Part shown: positions 1-7,977 of the stretch, in pieces
How positions within the stretch are numbered: the first letter of the stretch is position 1
Layout: each line of letters opens with the position of its first letter
Source: Anaeromicrobium sp.
GTDB taxonomy: Bacteria > Bacillota > Clostridia > Peptostreptococcales > Thermotaleaceae
Length of the DNA stretch: 64,000 nucleotides
Direction of reading: 5' to 3'
Assembly (NCBI RefSeq): GCF_025210435.1
Contig: NZ_JAOART010000033.1
Span: 1-64,000, forward strand
The notes under the pieces: generated by a model
Told to the model about the DNA's origin: nothing
What the model saw: only the letters and a program-made list of their open reading frames with translations
Databases searched by the model: none
Translations under genes and position numbers: made by a program

Positions 1-1
1 G

Positions 2-247
2 TTTACTTCTATTGCAATGGGACTTCTTCAAATCATTTCACTAAAGTGTTCAAAGGATATAAATACTCAAAGTTTTAGGTTTTTAAGAACAAAATCTAAA
101 GCAGTGGTTTCAGAAGCTACAGTTGCTTGTTATCTAAGAAAGAGTATTTTTTCGATTATTGAAAAACATAATAGATTTAGCATAAGTAGAATAATTAAAG
201 ACAAGCAAGTTGATCCATTTTTTCAAGAGGATCGACTAGCTTCTTAA
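2..247 (+). CDS. Transposase C-terminal fragment (cut by window edge)
   Basis: The frame is open from base 2, so the 5' part lies outside the window. The visible tail has the pattern G-L-L-Q-hydrophobic ... F-L-R-T ... S-E near the C-terminus, which resembles the end of DDE transposases of the IS4/ISNCY kind (GLLQ ... WLRT ... PSE). No catalytic residue is visible, so the element could be intact or a relic. No inverted repeat marking an IS end was found between its stop and the next gene. The family assignment rests on a short motif only. Confidence 0.45.
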   Translation, partial: FTSIAMGLLQIISLKCSKDINTQSFRFLRTKSKAVVSEATVACYLRKSIFSIIEKHNRFSISRIIKDKQVDPFFQEDRLAS

Positions 248-355
248 GTGAACAAAACTTTTGACTGTCCAGTAAAAGAGAAAATTAAATAAATATAAAA
301 ATTAAGGGACAAAGGGGATACAGTTGAAATTTGAATATTTAAAAGGGAGATTAGT

Positions 356-1375
356 ATGATAAAATTTATGACAAGAGGAATAGGCATATTATTAATACTA
401 TTAGTCACATCTGTAGTGGCAGATTGCAAAGGTGTGGAAATTGTTAGGGAAGAAAGTAAGGACACATATAAACTATCAGATAAAATACATGTGAATGAGG
501 AAGTTCATAATGAGATGCAAAAACCCCTCTTTGCCTATGAATTAAATGAACTTTATAAGTTATGTGTTGTTAATGATAGTATAAATCCAGAATACGAAAA
601 TGTATTGATCATGAAAAAAATCAATGGCAAATTTAAAAAAATTGGAGAATTTGGTTTTGATTCATATGGAAATAATGTTATGGATACTAAGAATTATAAA
701 ATAAGTAAAATATCTGTGGAACACTCAAAGGAAAATAGTATAGTATATGTTTTTAGAGATGGGAAACTTTATGAAGGAGTAGATATTCTTATTTTAAATA
801 ATGAGAACATTGAAAAGAAATGGATATATAGAAATAAAGAGACCCCTAATCTAATGTTTGGACATACAATGTATAAGGATTTACTTAATCAACAGAGAAC
901 CTATATATATAATGCGAAAGAAATGGTAATTAATAAATTTACCCAGAAGTTAAAAAATGAAAATCGTAAGGTGCTATATGGGGAGTTTCTAGATGATTCT
1001 CATTATATATATGTGGTAACTAATCAAATGGATGAACAACAGGAAAATATATTGATTGTATATTTAAATGACAATGAAATAGCCGAGCGTATATTTGAAA
1101 GTGGAGATTTAACTAAAGATGGTGAACCTATAAAAGAGATCAATAAGGTTTCTATTAATAAATTAGATAATAGGGAAAAACCAAATATTTGTGTGATTAG
1201 ACACAATGAAAAGTACACAAAGGTAGAAATGTTTCAATTCTATGAAAAGAAAACCCATCGTATAGGTGAGTGTAGAAAAGATAATAAAACAGGAAAATAT
1301 GTGGGCGATGAAAGATATAGATATGTAATGAATGTATCATTCCCATATGACTATTGTAAAGAATCATGTGATTAA
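356..1375 (+). CDS. Exported protein of unknown function
   Basis: This 339-residue protein starts at an ATG preceded by AAAGGGAGA. Residues about 7-22 form a hydrophobic signal or anchor segment after a short basic N-terminus. A Cys follows it, but the preceding Asp does not fit a standard lipobox, so lipoprotein status is doubtful. The rest is hydrophilic, rich in Lys, Glu and Asn, with repeated short aromatic/Gly motifs that could be beta strands (for example residues about 60-75 and 125-145). I recognise no domain. It stands alone and ends at a strong hairpin terminator. It probably acts at or outside the membrane. Confidence 0.6.
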   Translation: MIKFMTRGIGILLILLVTSVVADCKGVEIVREESKDTYKLSDKIHVNEEVHNEMQKPLFAYELNELYKLCVVNDSINPEYENVLIMKKINGKFKKIGEFGFDSYGNNVMDTKNYKISKISVEHSKENSIVYVFRDGKLYEGVDILILNNENIEKKWIYRNKETPNLMFGHTMYKDLLNQQRTYIYNAKEMVINKFTQKLKNENRKVLYGEFLDDSHYIYVVTNQMDEQQENILIVYLNDNEIAERIFESGDLTKDGEPIKEINKVSINKLDNREKPNICVIRHNEKYTKVEMFQFYEKKTHRIGECRKDNKTGKYVGDERYRYVMNVSFPYDYCKESCD

Positions 1376-1378
1376 AAA

Positions 1379-1415
1379 AACGCCTTTCTGATCATTTTAG
1401 AAAGGCGTTTTTCTA
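1379..1415. terminator. Bidirectional Rho-independent terminator
   Basis: Perfect 11-bp inverted repeat (AACGCCTTTCT / AGAAAGGCGTT) with a 9-nt loop, an A run on the left and a T run on the right. It can serve both the exported protein gene on the left and the convergent OxlT-like gene on the right. Confidence 0.9.
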
Positions 1416-1475
1416 TTTTTTTCATTCTAAAAATTCCTTCATAGGTGAAGGGGTATTATATGGGAATTATACCAT

Positions 1476-2666
1476 TTACATATTATCTACTATAGGCGGT
1501 TTTACTATGAAGGTTAAAATAGCACCTATTATAGCAAGGACAGCTGCTATCATAAATGTAGGTTTTAACCCCCCAGCATTTGCAACGATTATTGGACCAA
1601 CTAACGCGGCTGCTCCATATGCTTGATAGACAACTCCGTAGTTGGCACCTAAATTTTTAATACCAAAGAATTCTCCTGTTATTGTTGGGAACACTGCTAA
1701 GAATCCTCCAAAGCAGAAGGCAATACCAGCTAGGCAAGCAAAGAAAGTAACATAATTTAATGTAACTATACTCATGGTAATCATGGATATGGCAGTTATT
1801 ATAAACATCATTGTTACCACTCTTATTCTACCTAATTTATCTGAAAGGGTACCCCATATAAGTCTTCCACCAGTATTAAATAGTGCAATCATGGCAACTG
1901 CATTTGCAGCTACAGCAGTTTCTAATCCAGCCAATTGTATACCAATATCTTTAGCAAGTCCTATAACTAAAAGTCCACTCATACATGCAAATAAGTACAT
2001 TGCCCAAATAAAATAAAATGATTTAGTTTTAATCATTTCCCCAACTGTAAAGACATTTTCCTTAGTATTATTAGGGTTCTTAACACCAGAGCCATATGTA
2101 GCTGGTGGAAGTATTAGGAATTGAGATCCAATTAAACCTAGTACAGAATAAATTATGCCTAGATAAAGGAATGTTGAAGAAACTCCCTTATTAACTATAA
2201 AATATTGAATTATAGATTTGAAAACTAAACCTCCTAGTCCAAAGGCACCAACTGCTATACCTGTAATGAAGCCCTTTTTCTCTGGGAACCATCTAACACA
2301 AGTAGATAAGGGACAAACATAGGCAAATCCAACTCCAGCTCCAGCTATAAGACCATAATAAATATATAATTGGGTAAGGGATGTGGCTGTAGAGGCTAGT
2401 ATTAACCCTCCTCCATAAAGTATAGCACCAATAGTAGCAACTTTTCTTGGCCCTATTTTATCTTGTAGTCTACCAGAAAAGATAGTTGAGAAAGCAAAGA
2501 CAAAAACGGCAATTGAATAAGTAAGAACAACCTCGCTTTTCCCCCAACCAAATTTATCCATAAGTGGCTGATTAAATAAACTCCATGTGTAAATAGCCCC
2601 TATACACATTTGTAATAATACAGCACCTAATACAACAAACCAACGATTCATTGTTTTGTTAGTCAT
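1476..2666 (-). CDS. MFS transporter, oxalate/formate antiporter (OxlT) type
   Basis: About 396 residues with twelve predicted membrane segments. The N-terminal half carries the family pattern G-A-I-Y-T-W-S-L-F near residue 25, a segment G-R-L-Q-D-K-I-G-P-R between helices 2 and 3, and the matching loop S-D-K-L-G-R-I-R in the second half, all typical of OxlT/YhjX-like major facilitator proteins that exchange small organic acids. The frame is open further upstream, but AAAAAGGAGGAG sits 5 nt before the ATG at 2666, so that start is chosen. It is monocistronic. The substrate cannot be read from the sequence; monocarboxylates such as oxalate, formate or pyruvate are plausible. Confidence 0.8.
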   Translation of the reverse strand: MTNKTMNRWFVVLGAVLLQMCIGAIYTWSLFNQPLMDKFGWGKSEVVLTYSIAVFVFAFSTIFSGRLQDKIGPRKVATIGAILYGGGLILASTATSLTQLYIYYGLIAGAGVGFAYVCPLSTCVRWFPEKKGFITGIAVGAFGLGGLVFKSIIQYFIVNKGVSSTFLYLGIIYSVLGLIGSQFLILPPATYGSGVKNPNNTKENVFTVGEMIKTKSFYFIWAMYLFACMSGLLVIGLAKDIGIQLAGLETAVAANAVAMIALFNTGGRLIWGTLSDKLGRIRVVTMMFIITAISMITMSIVTLNYVTFFACLAGIAFCFGGFLAVFPTITGEFFGIKNLGANYGVVYQAYGAAALVGPIIVANAGGLKPTFMIAAVLAIIGAILTFIVKPPIVDNM

Positions 2667-3158
2667 TATACTCCTCCTTTTTAGTATGAATTTCTTGTTT
2701 AACAATGAAAATAACAATAGATTAGATATTTTTTATGCTACTGGTTATTTAAGCATCAAATTAATTTTATAGATATTATATGATTATTTTATGCACAAAT
2801 GCAAGAAAAACTTATGGAATATTCAATGAATTTATAAGATCAGAGGTGAAAACTTAGAATAGTTAATTTATGGTAGTAGATTTTTTCATGTAATTAAATT
2901 GTTTGCTTTTATGCAGATATAGCTTCTAAAGTGTCATGAGTTATCATTATGGGTGTCATTTTTTATTAGAAGTTATTCTTATTATATCATAGGACAATAT
3001 AAATCAACATATTTTCACATTTTGGTTTATATCTATAAACATGCATAAGTAAATAGTAGACAAATTATAACCTCCTAAAAAATATAGGAGGTTATAATTT
3101 GTCTTGTGAAGCGTTCATGTAGAGAATATAAAATTTAAAAATTATTGAAGGATACCTT
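2667..3158. other. Intergenic region between two leftward genes
   Basis: This stretch holds the upstream region of the OxlT-like gene and the downstream end of the HxlR gene. Two features stand out. One is an 11-bp inverted repeat (ATAGCTTCTAA near 2927 with TTAGAAGTTAT near 2968) enclosing two ATGACAC motifs when read on the minus strand. The other is the long hairpin at 3059-3103, listed separately. No gene was recognised. Confidence 0.4.
3059..3103. repeat. 18-bp perfect inverted repeat, 9-nt loop
   Basis: Arms at 3059-3076 and 3086-3103 are perfectly complementary, with AGGAGG/CCTCCT at the loop side. Neither strand has a proper T tract after the stem, so it is not a textbook terminator. 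It lies 55 bp past the stop of the HxlR gene and may stabilise or end that transcript. Confidence 0.6.
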
Positions 3159-3500
3159 TTAGTTATTCTTATGTTCTACTCCCCAGGCACACATATAATC
3201 TAGTACAGGTTCTAATGTCATACCCTTTTCAGTAATGCGATATTCTACCTTTGGAGGAATTTGCTTATAGTCTTTTCTATATATAAGTCCATCATTGGCT
3301 AACTCCTTTAATTGTTGACTTAACATCTTATTTGTTACAGTAGGTATGAATCTTCTAATTTCACCGTATCTTTGAATTCCATTCTTTGACAAAAACCATA
3401 GAATAAGGGGCTTCCATTTCCCTCCTACAACAGATAATGTATACTCTATTCCACATTCAGAACTAGTTAGATTTTTAATTTCTTCCATATTTTTTTTCAC
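3159..3500 (-). CDS. HxlR-family winged-helix transcriptional regulator
   Basis: About 113 residues. The family core is clear: a Cys in the N-terminal part (S-E-C-G-I-E-Y), then G-G-K-W-K-P-L-I-L, R-Y-G-E-I-R-R, M-L-S-Q-Q-L-K-E-L and the wing V-E-Y-R-I-T-E-K-G. Such proteins are dimeric, often sense redox or electrophiles through the N-terminal Cys, and usually control a neighbouring gene. The GTG at 3500 is chosen because GGAGGG lies 7 nt upstream; longer in-frame starts would include the ribosome binding site. It is divergent from the ArsP-type permease gene, so that gene is the likely target. The inducer is unknown. Confidence 0.88.
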   Translation of the reverse strand: MKKNMEEIKNLTSSECGIEYTLSVVGGKWKPLILWFLSKNGIQRYGEIRRFIPTVTNKMLSQQLKELANDGLIYRKDYKQIPPKVEYRITEKGMTLEPVLDYMCAWGVEHKNN

Positions 3501-3649
3501 GCTATATCCCTCCATTTTCAACTGTTACTATTTGATTACAGTATCAAATAAGTAACTAGTAACTTTAAAGTACGTACTTCCTTTAATTATCATATGTATT
3601 ATAATAATCCTAAATCCAGAAGAAAGCAAATATAAGAGGAGGGATAACT

Positions 3650-4582
3650 TTGTTTAAAGCAAACAATTTTAATGTGGCATTAGCATTTTTCAAACACATA
3701 GCTGGAGAACTAGTGGTACTTTTTATCGTAATAAGTTTTCTGGTAGCATTACTTCAAAGGTATATATCTCAAGAAACCATAAAAAGGGTTTTGACCAAAC
3801 CACGTAAGGGTCTTCAAAACATAATGGGAGCAGCATTAGGTGCCTTAACACCATTTTGTTCATGTTCCACAATACCTATTCTTGTGGGTCTGTTTAAAAG
3901 TGGGGCTCCATTTGGAGGGACCATATCATTTTTAATAGCTTCACCAGTACTTAATCCAATGATTATTATACTTTTTACAAAGTTCTTTGGAATTAAAATC
4001 ACAGCAATCTATGGAGCATTTACATTTGTATTTTCAGTTTTAATAGGAACATTATTAGAAAAGCTTGGAATGGAAGATCAGATAAAAAATGTTACAATCC
4101 AAGGTGGTCATAATGATGAAATAACTTATGATGTCTTAGAAGGAACAAAAATGGAAAAACATATGCAAGTTTTTAAATTTGCAATTAAAGATACTTTCTC
4201 ATTATTTATAAAAGTGTTACCATTCTTATTTGTTGGTGCAGGGGTAGGGGCATTTATATATGGATTTGTTCCTCAAAGTTTTATTGCTAGAGTTGCAGGA
4301 CCTGATAATTTATTTGCTGTTCCTGTTGCGGCAGTTATTGGAGTACCCATGTATGTGAGAACAGAAACTATGATTCCAATAGCAAAGGCACTTAATGCAT
4401 CAGGTATGAGTATAGGTGCAATAATGGCACTTATTATTGGAGGTGCAGGAGCAAGTATACCTGAGGTTACGTTACTTAATACAATATTTAAGAAAAAAAT
4501 GGTTATAGCCTTTGTTTTATCAGTTTTCTCAGTGGCTACCCTAACGGGATACTTGTTCAATATATTTAATGTAATAGAGTAA
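3650..4582 (+). CDS. Permease, ArsP/DUF318 family (putative metal or organoarsenical efflux)
   Basis: The TTG start is supported by GAGGAGGG 8 nt upstream. The 310-residue membrane protein has about eight hydrophobic segments and the family hallmark T-P-F-C-S-C-S-T-I-P at residues 67-76, with a related G-A-G-A-S-I-P in the C-terminal half. DUF318 permeases include ArsP, which exports trivalent organoarsenicals, and others linked to thioredoxin-like or metal-binding partners. It is divergent from the HxlR regulator and is followed, 36 nt after its stop, by a tiny Cys-containing gene. The Cys pair in the hallmark could bind a thiophilic substrate; the actual substrate is unknown. Confidence 0.8.
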   Translation: MFKANNFNVALAFFKHIAGELVVLFIVISFLVALLQRYISQETIKRVLTKPRKGLQNIMGAALGALTPFCSCSTIPILVGLFKSGAPFGGTISFLIASPVLNPMIIILFTKFFGIKITAIYGAFTFVFSVLIGTLLEKLGMEDQIKNVTIQGGHNDEITYDVLEGTKMEKHMQVFKFAIKDTFSLFIKVLPFLFVGAGVGAFIYGFVPQSFIARVAGPDNLFAVPVAAVIGVPMYVRTETMIPIAKALNASGMSIGAIMALIIGGAGASIPEVTLLNTIFKKKMVIAFVLSVFSVATLTGYLFNIFNVIE

Positions 4583-4618
4583 ATAAAATAAGGGATTAAT
4601 TTAAAGGAGGAGAAATAA

Positions 4619-4753
4619 ATGGGTAAAGAAAAAAAATCAATCTTAGTCAAATTATTTGGAGGTTCAGGTGGATGCAGTTGTGGTGTTCAAATAGTTGAAG
4701 AAGAGAAGAAGACAGATAATAATAAGGGAACTTCAAAGAAAACAAAAAAATAA
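4619..4753 (+). CDS. Small Cys-X-Cys protein linked to the permease
   Basis: A 44-residue frame starts at an ATG with AAAGGAGG 7 nt upstream. The N-terminus reads M-G-K-E-K-K-S-I-L-V-K-L-F-G-G-S-G-G-C-S-C-G-V, followed by an acidic stretch and a Lys-rich tail. Similar small proteins with a short amphipathic start and a C-X-C motif are found beside ArsP-type permeases in other anaerobes, to my recollection. It is too short for usual ORF filters. It may deliver a thiophilic ion or act as a small accessory subunit; this is inference from position and cysteines. Confidence 0.65.
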   Translation: MGKEKKSILVKLFGGSGGCSCGVQIVEEEKKTDNNKGTSKKTKK

Positions 4754-4765
4754 AGAATAAAGTTG

Positions 4766-4800
4766 AATCACCTTTCTGCATTAATGGAAGGTGATTTGAT
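4766..4800 (+). terminator. Probable terminator of the permease operon
   Basis: Nine-bp inverted repeat AATCACCTT / AAGGTGATT with a 13-nt loop and a short T-rich tail, 12 bp after the small Cys gene. The T tract is weak. Confidence 0.55.
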
Positions 4801-4839
4801 TTATGAAAATCCATTGATCAAAAGGAGGTGCCTTTTCAC

Positions 4840-5114
4840 ATGTCAATTTCAAATGATGAGATTGAAAATGTTTCTGTAAATCAAATAAAAAAAGCAATTA
4901 AAAGAGGTGCTATTTTATTGGATATACGTGCTAAAGAAGATTATAATGCTCTACATATAGAAAATGCCATTAATATACCATAATAAATTTATTTCTAGAC
5001 GGAATGGAAGAATTAATATTAAAAACAAAGAATAATGTGTCTACTCTAGCCCTGTCAACTAATGAAATGCCTAGGACCGGTTTACAAGCTATAAATGGAA
5101 TAAACCTTTATTAA
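4840..5114 (+). pseudogene. Broken rhodanese-domain gene
   Basis: An ATG with AAGGAGG upstream opens a 47-codon frame that matches the first half of a rhodanese domain: L-L-D-I-R-A-K-E-D-Y ... H-I-E-N-A-I-N-I-P, then a stop at 4981. The second half continues in another frame from 4986, ending in an A-L-S-T-N-E-M-P-R-T-G-L-Q-A stretch where the catalytic Cys of the active loop should be. The Cys is replaced by Leu-Ser. So the gene has both a frameshift and a lost active-site residue. It follows the permease operon and may once have been its sulfurtransferase partner. Confidence 0.7.
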
Positions 5115-5165
5115 GAATACCATAAGTGAATTAGGAGTTTTGATGAAAAGGTTTAAAATATGGAC

Positions 5166-5225
5166 AAAAACACAAAAGGCCAGTATCTCTAAAGATACTG
5201 ACCGCGCTTGGGCAAGCGTTAGTGT
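5166..5225 (-). ncRNA. Small minus-strand RNA, possibly an orphan type I antitoxin
   Basis: On the minus strand a good promoter (see 5232-5260) is followed by a compact hairpin (5205-5218, CGCTTG/CAAGCG) and a strong terminator hairpin GGTCAGTATCT / AGATACTGGCC at 5178-5203 with a T-rich tail at 5166-5177. That gives a transcript of about 60 nt with no reading frame. Its layout resembles antisense RNAs of type I toxin-antitoxin pairs with short holin-like toxins in Firmicutes. On the plus strand only a non-hydrophobic frame overlaps it, so no toxin was found. The antitoxin idea is from memory of similar sequences and is tentative. Confidence 0.4.
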
Positions 5226-5231
5226 ACGATT

Positions 5232-5260
5232 ATTATATCATACTTATGTTGAGTACACAA
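5232..5260 (-). promoter_or_regulatory. Promoter of the small minus-strand RNA
   Basis: Read on the minus strand: -35 TTGTGT (5255-5260), 17-bp spacer, -10 TATAAT (5232-5237). A start near 5225 is expected. Confidence 0.6.
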
Positions 5261-5391
5261 GAAAATTTAGTTCCATAAATGAAAAATTCTTTTTAGTGAA
5301 GTAACCTATTGCCTATGAAAAGGCTACTTTTCTGATATAATATGTAATAAATAAGCAGATTGCTTCAAACAAGTTATATTGGAGGAATAGT

Positions 5392-6060
5392 ATGAAAAAA
5401 ATTATTATAGTGGAAGATACTGAAACCATAAGAGAAGAACTAAAAATATTTTTATCTAAATATGGTTATGAAGTTTATGCTCCAGATGATTTTAATAATA
5501 TAATTGAAGATATATCCAGATCAAATGGTGATTTAATATTGTTAGATATAAATTTGCCTGTTTTTGATGGATATTATATATGTAGAGAAGTTAGAAAAAA
5601 TTCTGACGTGCCAATAATAGTGGTTACCAGTAGAGATAGCCAAATGGATGAACTTATGAGTATGAATTTAGGTGCAGATGATTTCATAACAAAGCCCTAT
5701 AATACACAAATACTTTTAGCACGTATTTCAGCAGTTTTGAAAAGAACTTCTAAAAGCAATCATGGTGATGTGCTCATGCATAAGGATATTCAGTTAAATA
5801 TATTAAAGGGATGTGTTATCCATAAGGGAAATATGGAACAATTAACAAAGAATGAATTAAAGATACTTTCCTGCTTGATGAAGAACAAGGGAACCATCGT
5901 ATCAAGGGAAAAATTAATGGAATATTTGTGGAATTCCCATGTTTTCATTGATGATAATACATTATCTGTAAATATAACTAGACTAAGAAAAACCCTCCAA
6001 AAAATAGGTGCAGAAGATGTAATAGAGACTAGGAGAGGCTTAGGGTATATAATGACATGA
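5392..6060 (+). CDS. OmpR-family response regulator, Bce type
   Basis: 222 residues. The receiver domain (about 1-115) has the acidic pair E8-D9, phospho-acceptor D52 in L-L-D-I-N-L-P, and the K101-P switch region. A winged-helix output domain follows (about 125-220) ending in the usual R-R-G-L-G-Y. It overlaps the sensor kinase gene by 4 nt and sits 1.1 kb upstream of an ABC transporter gene of the Bce type, the standard order for modules that sense and expel cell-wall-active peptides such as bacitracin. It probably activates the transporter promoter at 7120-7183. Confidence 0.93.
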   Translation: MKKIIIVEDTETIREELKIFLSKYGYEVYAPDDFNNIIEDISRSNGDLILLDINLPVFDGYYICREVRKNSDVPIIVVTSRDSQMDELMSMNLGADDFITKPYNTQILLARISAVLKRTSKSNHGDVLMHKDIQLNILKGCVIHKGNMEQLTKNELKILSCLMKNKGTIVSREKLMEYLWNSHVFIDDNTLSVNITRLRKTLQKIGAEDVIETRRGLGYIMT

Positions 6061-7070
6061 GTATGAAAGAGTACTTAAAAGAAAGATTTTTCTTTTTATT
6101 TATAAATTTCATTGGACTTTTAATTATAATTTCCATTATGGCCCTATTACATGTGGAAAGGGGAGTTATGTTTTTTGCTTTCATCATATGGTTTGGGCCA
6201 TTAATGAGCTATATTCTTATGGAATTTTTTAAGCATAAAAAATACTATGATAATATGGAAGAGGTAATAGAAAGTCTTGATAAAAAGTATTTACTAGCGG
6301 AAATCATGGAAAAACCTGACTTCTTAGAGGGGAAACTATTTTATGAAATATTAAGGGAATGTAATAAAGAAATGCATGAACATGTGAATTATTATAAAAA
6401 TCTTCAGTTAGATTATAGGGAGTATATAGATAAATGGGTTCATGAAGTTAAAACACCTATTGCATCAAGTATGCTAATTATTGACAATAACAAAAGTCCC
6501 ATAATGGATAACATGGGTGAAGAAATAAAAAAAATAGAAGGATTTGTAGAACAGGCCTTATATTATTCAAGAAGCAATCATGTGGATAAGGATTATTTAA
6601 TAAAGAAGTTTAATTTAAAAGAAGTAATAAATAATACTATTAGTAGAAATTCTAAGGATTTTATAAATAAAAGGATAGGTTTGCAAATAGATGACATAGA
6701 TACTTTTGTCTATAGTGATATGAAGTGGGTTCAATTCATATTAAATCAGATTATAGGCAATTCAATTAAATATGTTAAACCTAAGGAAGGTAAGATAAAA
6801 ATATATTCAACTACCAATAAAAATAATGTGACCCTTATAATAGAAGACAATGGAATAGGAATTTCACCAAAAGATATTAATAGAGTCTTTGAAAAGGGAT
6901 TTACAGGAGAACAGGGAAGAAAATACAATAGATCTACAGGAATAGGACTATACCTTTGTAAGAAACTTTGCAATAAGTTAGGATTAGAGATAAATATTGC
7001 ATCTGAATTAGGGGTAGGAACAAAAGTCCATATGGTATTTCCATTGAGCCAATTTAATTTAGGGATTTAA
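6057..7070 (+). CDS. Intramembrane-sensing histidine kinase, Bce type
   Basis: 337 residues. Two membrane helices (about 10-30 and 36-58) are joined by only a few residues, so there is no extracellular sensor domain. The H-box has H129 in D-K-W-V-H-E-V-K-T-P, and the ATPase part shows N-Q-I-I-G-N-S-I-K-Y, D-N-G-I-G-I and G-I-G-L-Y-L. This is the BceS/VirS-like layout, where the ABC permease does the sensing and the kinase follows the transporter's flux. The start overlaps the regulator's stop (ATGA), showing translational coupling. Confidence 0.93.
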   Translation: MSMKEYLKERFFFLFINFIGLLIIISIMALLHVERGVMFFAFIIWFGPLMSYILMEFFKHKKYYDNMEEVIESLDKKYLLAEIMEKPDFLEGKLFYEILRECNKEMHEHVNYYKNLQLDYREYIDKWVHEVKTPIASSMLIIDNNKSPIMDNMGEEIKKIEGFVEQALYYSRSNHVDKDYLIKKFNLKEVINNTISRNSKDFINKRIGLQIDDIDTFVYSDMKWVQFILNQIIGNSIKYVKPKEGKIKIYSTTNKNNVTLIIEDNGIGISPKDINRVFEKGFTGEQGRKYNRSTGIGLYLCKKLCNKLGLEINIASELGVGTKVHMVFPLSQFNLGI

Positions 7071-7072
7071 GG

Positions 7073-7105
7073 AAGTGTGAGTTTTAATACTTGCGCTTTT
7101 TATTT
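7073..7105 (+). terminator. Terminator after the two-component genes
   Basis: AAGTGTGAG (7073-7081) pairs with CTTGCGCTT (7090-7098) using G-U pairs, followed by TTTATTTT. It separates the kinase gene from the transporter promoter. Confidence 0.65.
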
Positions 7106-7119
7106 TATGGATGATTATA

Positions 7120-7183
7120 TTACAAAAATGTAACCTTAATGAAAGATAATTAAATATGTAATATTTAAAGAATTTAATATAAT
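7120..7183 (+). promoter_or_regulatory. Promoter and candidate operator of the ABC transporter
   Basis: A palindrome TTACA-AAAA-TGTAA lies at 7120-7133 and a -10 box TATAAT at 7178-7183, 26 bp before the ATG. The palindrome sits where a response-regulator site is expected. A second TGTAA occurs at 7156-7160. Binding by the adjacent regulator is an inference. Confidence 0.5.
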
Positions 7184-7209
7184 GATTTTATTGGAAGGAG
7201 GAAATACCT

Positions 7210-7977
7210 ATGGAAAATATATTAAGTGTACAAAATATTGAGAAGTATTATGGGAAAAAAGGAAATGTAACAAAGGCTTTAGACGGAATAAGCTTTAATG
7301 TATATAAGGGAGAATTTGTGGGGGTAATGGGACCATCGGGAAGTGGTAAAACCACATTACTTAATTGTATTTCAACTATTGATAATGTAACAACAGGCCG
7401 CATTATTGTAAAGGCAAATGATATCACAAAATTAAAACCTAAAAGATTAGATAAATTTAGAAGGGACGAACTAGGATTTATATTTCAAGATTTTAATCTA
7501 TTAGATACATTAACGGCCTATGAAAATATAGCCTTAGCTTTAACTATACAAGGAAAAAATCCAAAGGAAATAGACGGGCTGATTAAAAAGGTTGGAGAAA
7601 CATTAGAAATATCACCAGTTTTAAATAAATATCCCTATGAAATGTCAGGGGGACAGCAACAAAGGGTAGCTTGTGCAAGGGCCATAGTTACAGATCCATC
7701 TCTCATACTGGCAGATGAGCCTACGGGAGCTTTAGATTCTAAATCTTCAAGACTGTTGCTAGAATCCTTTGAAAGATTAAATAAGGAATTTGAGGCCACT
7801 GTGTTAATGGTAACCCATGATCCTTTTACGGCAAGTTATGCTAATAGGATATTATTTATAAAAGATGGTAAGATATTTAATGAATTAGTAAAGGGTAATG
7901 ATTCTAGGAAAGAATTTTTCAATAGGATCATTGAAGTAATGACCCTTTTAGGTGGTGACGTGAAGGATGTATTTTAA
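7210..7977 (+). CDS. ABC transporter ATP-binding protein, BceA type
   Basis: 255 residues. It carries a Walker A (G-P-S-G-S-G-K-T-T), the signature M-S-G-G-Q-Q-Q-R-V-A, Walker B I-L-A-D-E-P-T-G-A-L-D and the switch histidine in V-T-H-D. This is the MacB/LolD/BceA class of ATPases. The ATG has GGAAGGAGG upstream. Its last codons overlap the permease gene by 11 nt, so the two are co-translated. It powers peptide-antibiotic removal from lipid II-cycle targets and signalling to the kinase. Confidence 0.95.
   Translation: MENILSVQNIEKYYGKKGNVTKALDGISFNVYKGEFVGVMGPSGSGKTTLLNCISTIDNVTTGRIIVKANDITKLKPKRLDKFRRDELGFIFQDFNLLDTLTAYENIALALTIQGKNPKEIDGLIKKVGETLEISPVLNKYPYEMSGGQQQRVACARAIVTDPSLILADEPTGALDSKSSRLLLESFERLNKEFEATVLMVTHDPFTASYANRILFIKDGKIFNELVKGNDSRKEFFNRIIEVMTLLGGDVKDVF

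Noticed and set aside
3059..3103. Terminator
   Set aside because: Perfect stem but no T tract on either strand; kept as an inverted repeat only.
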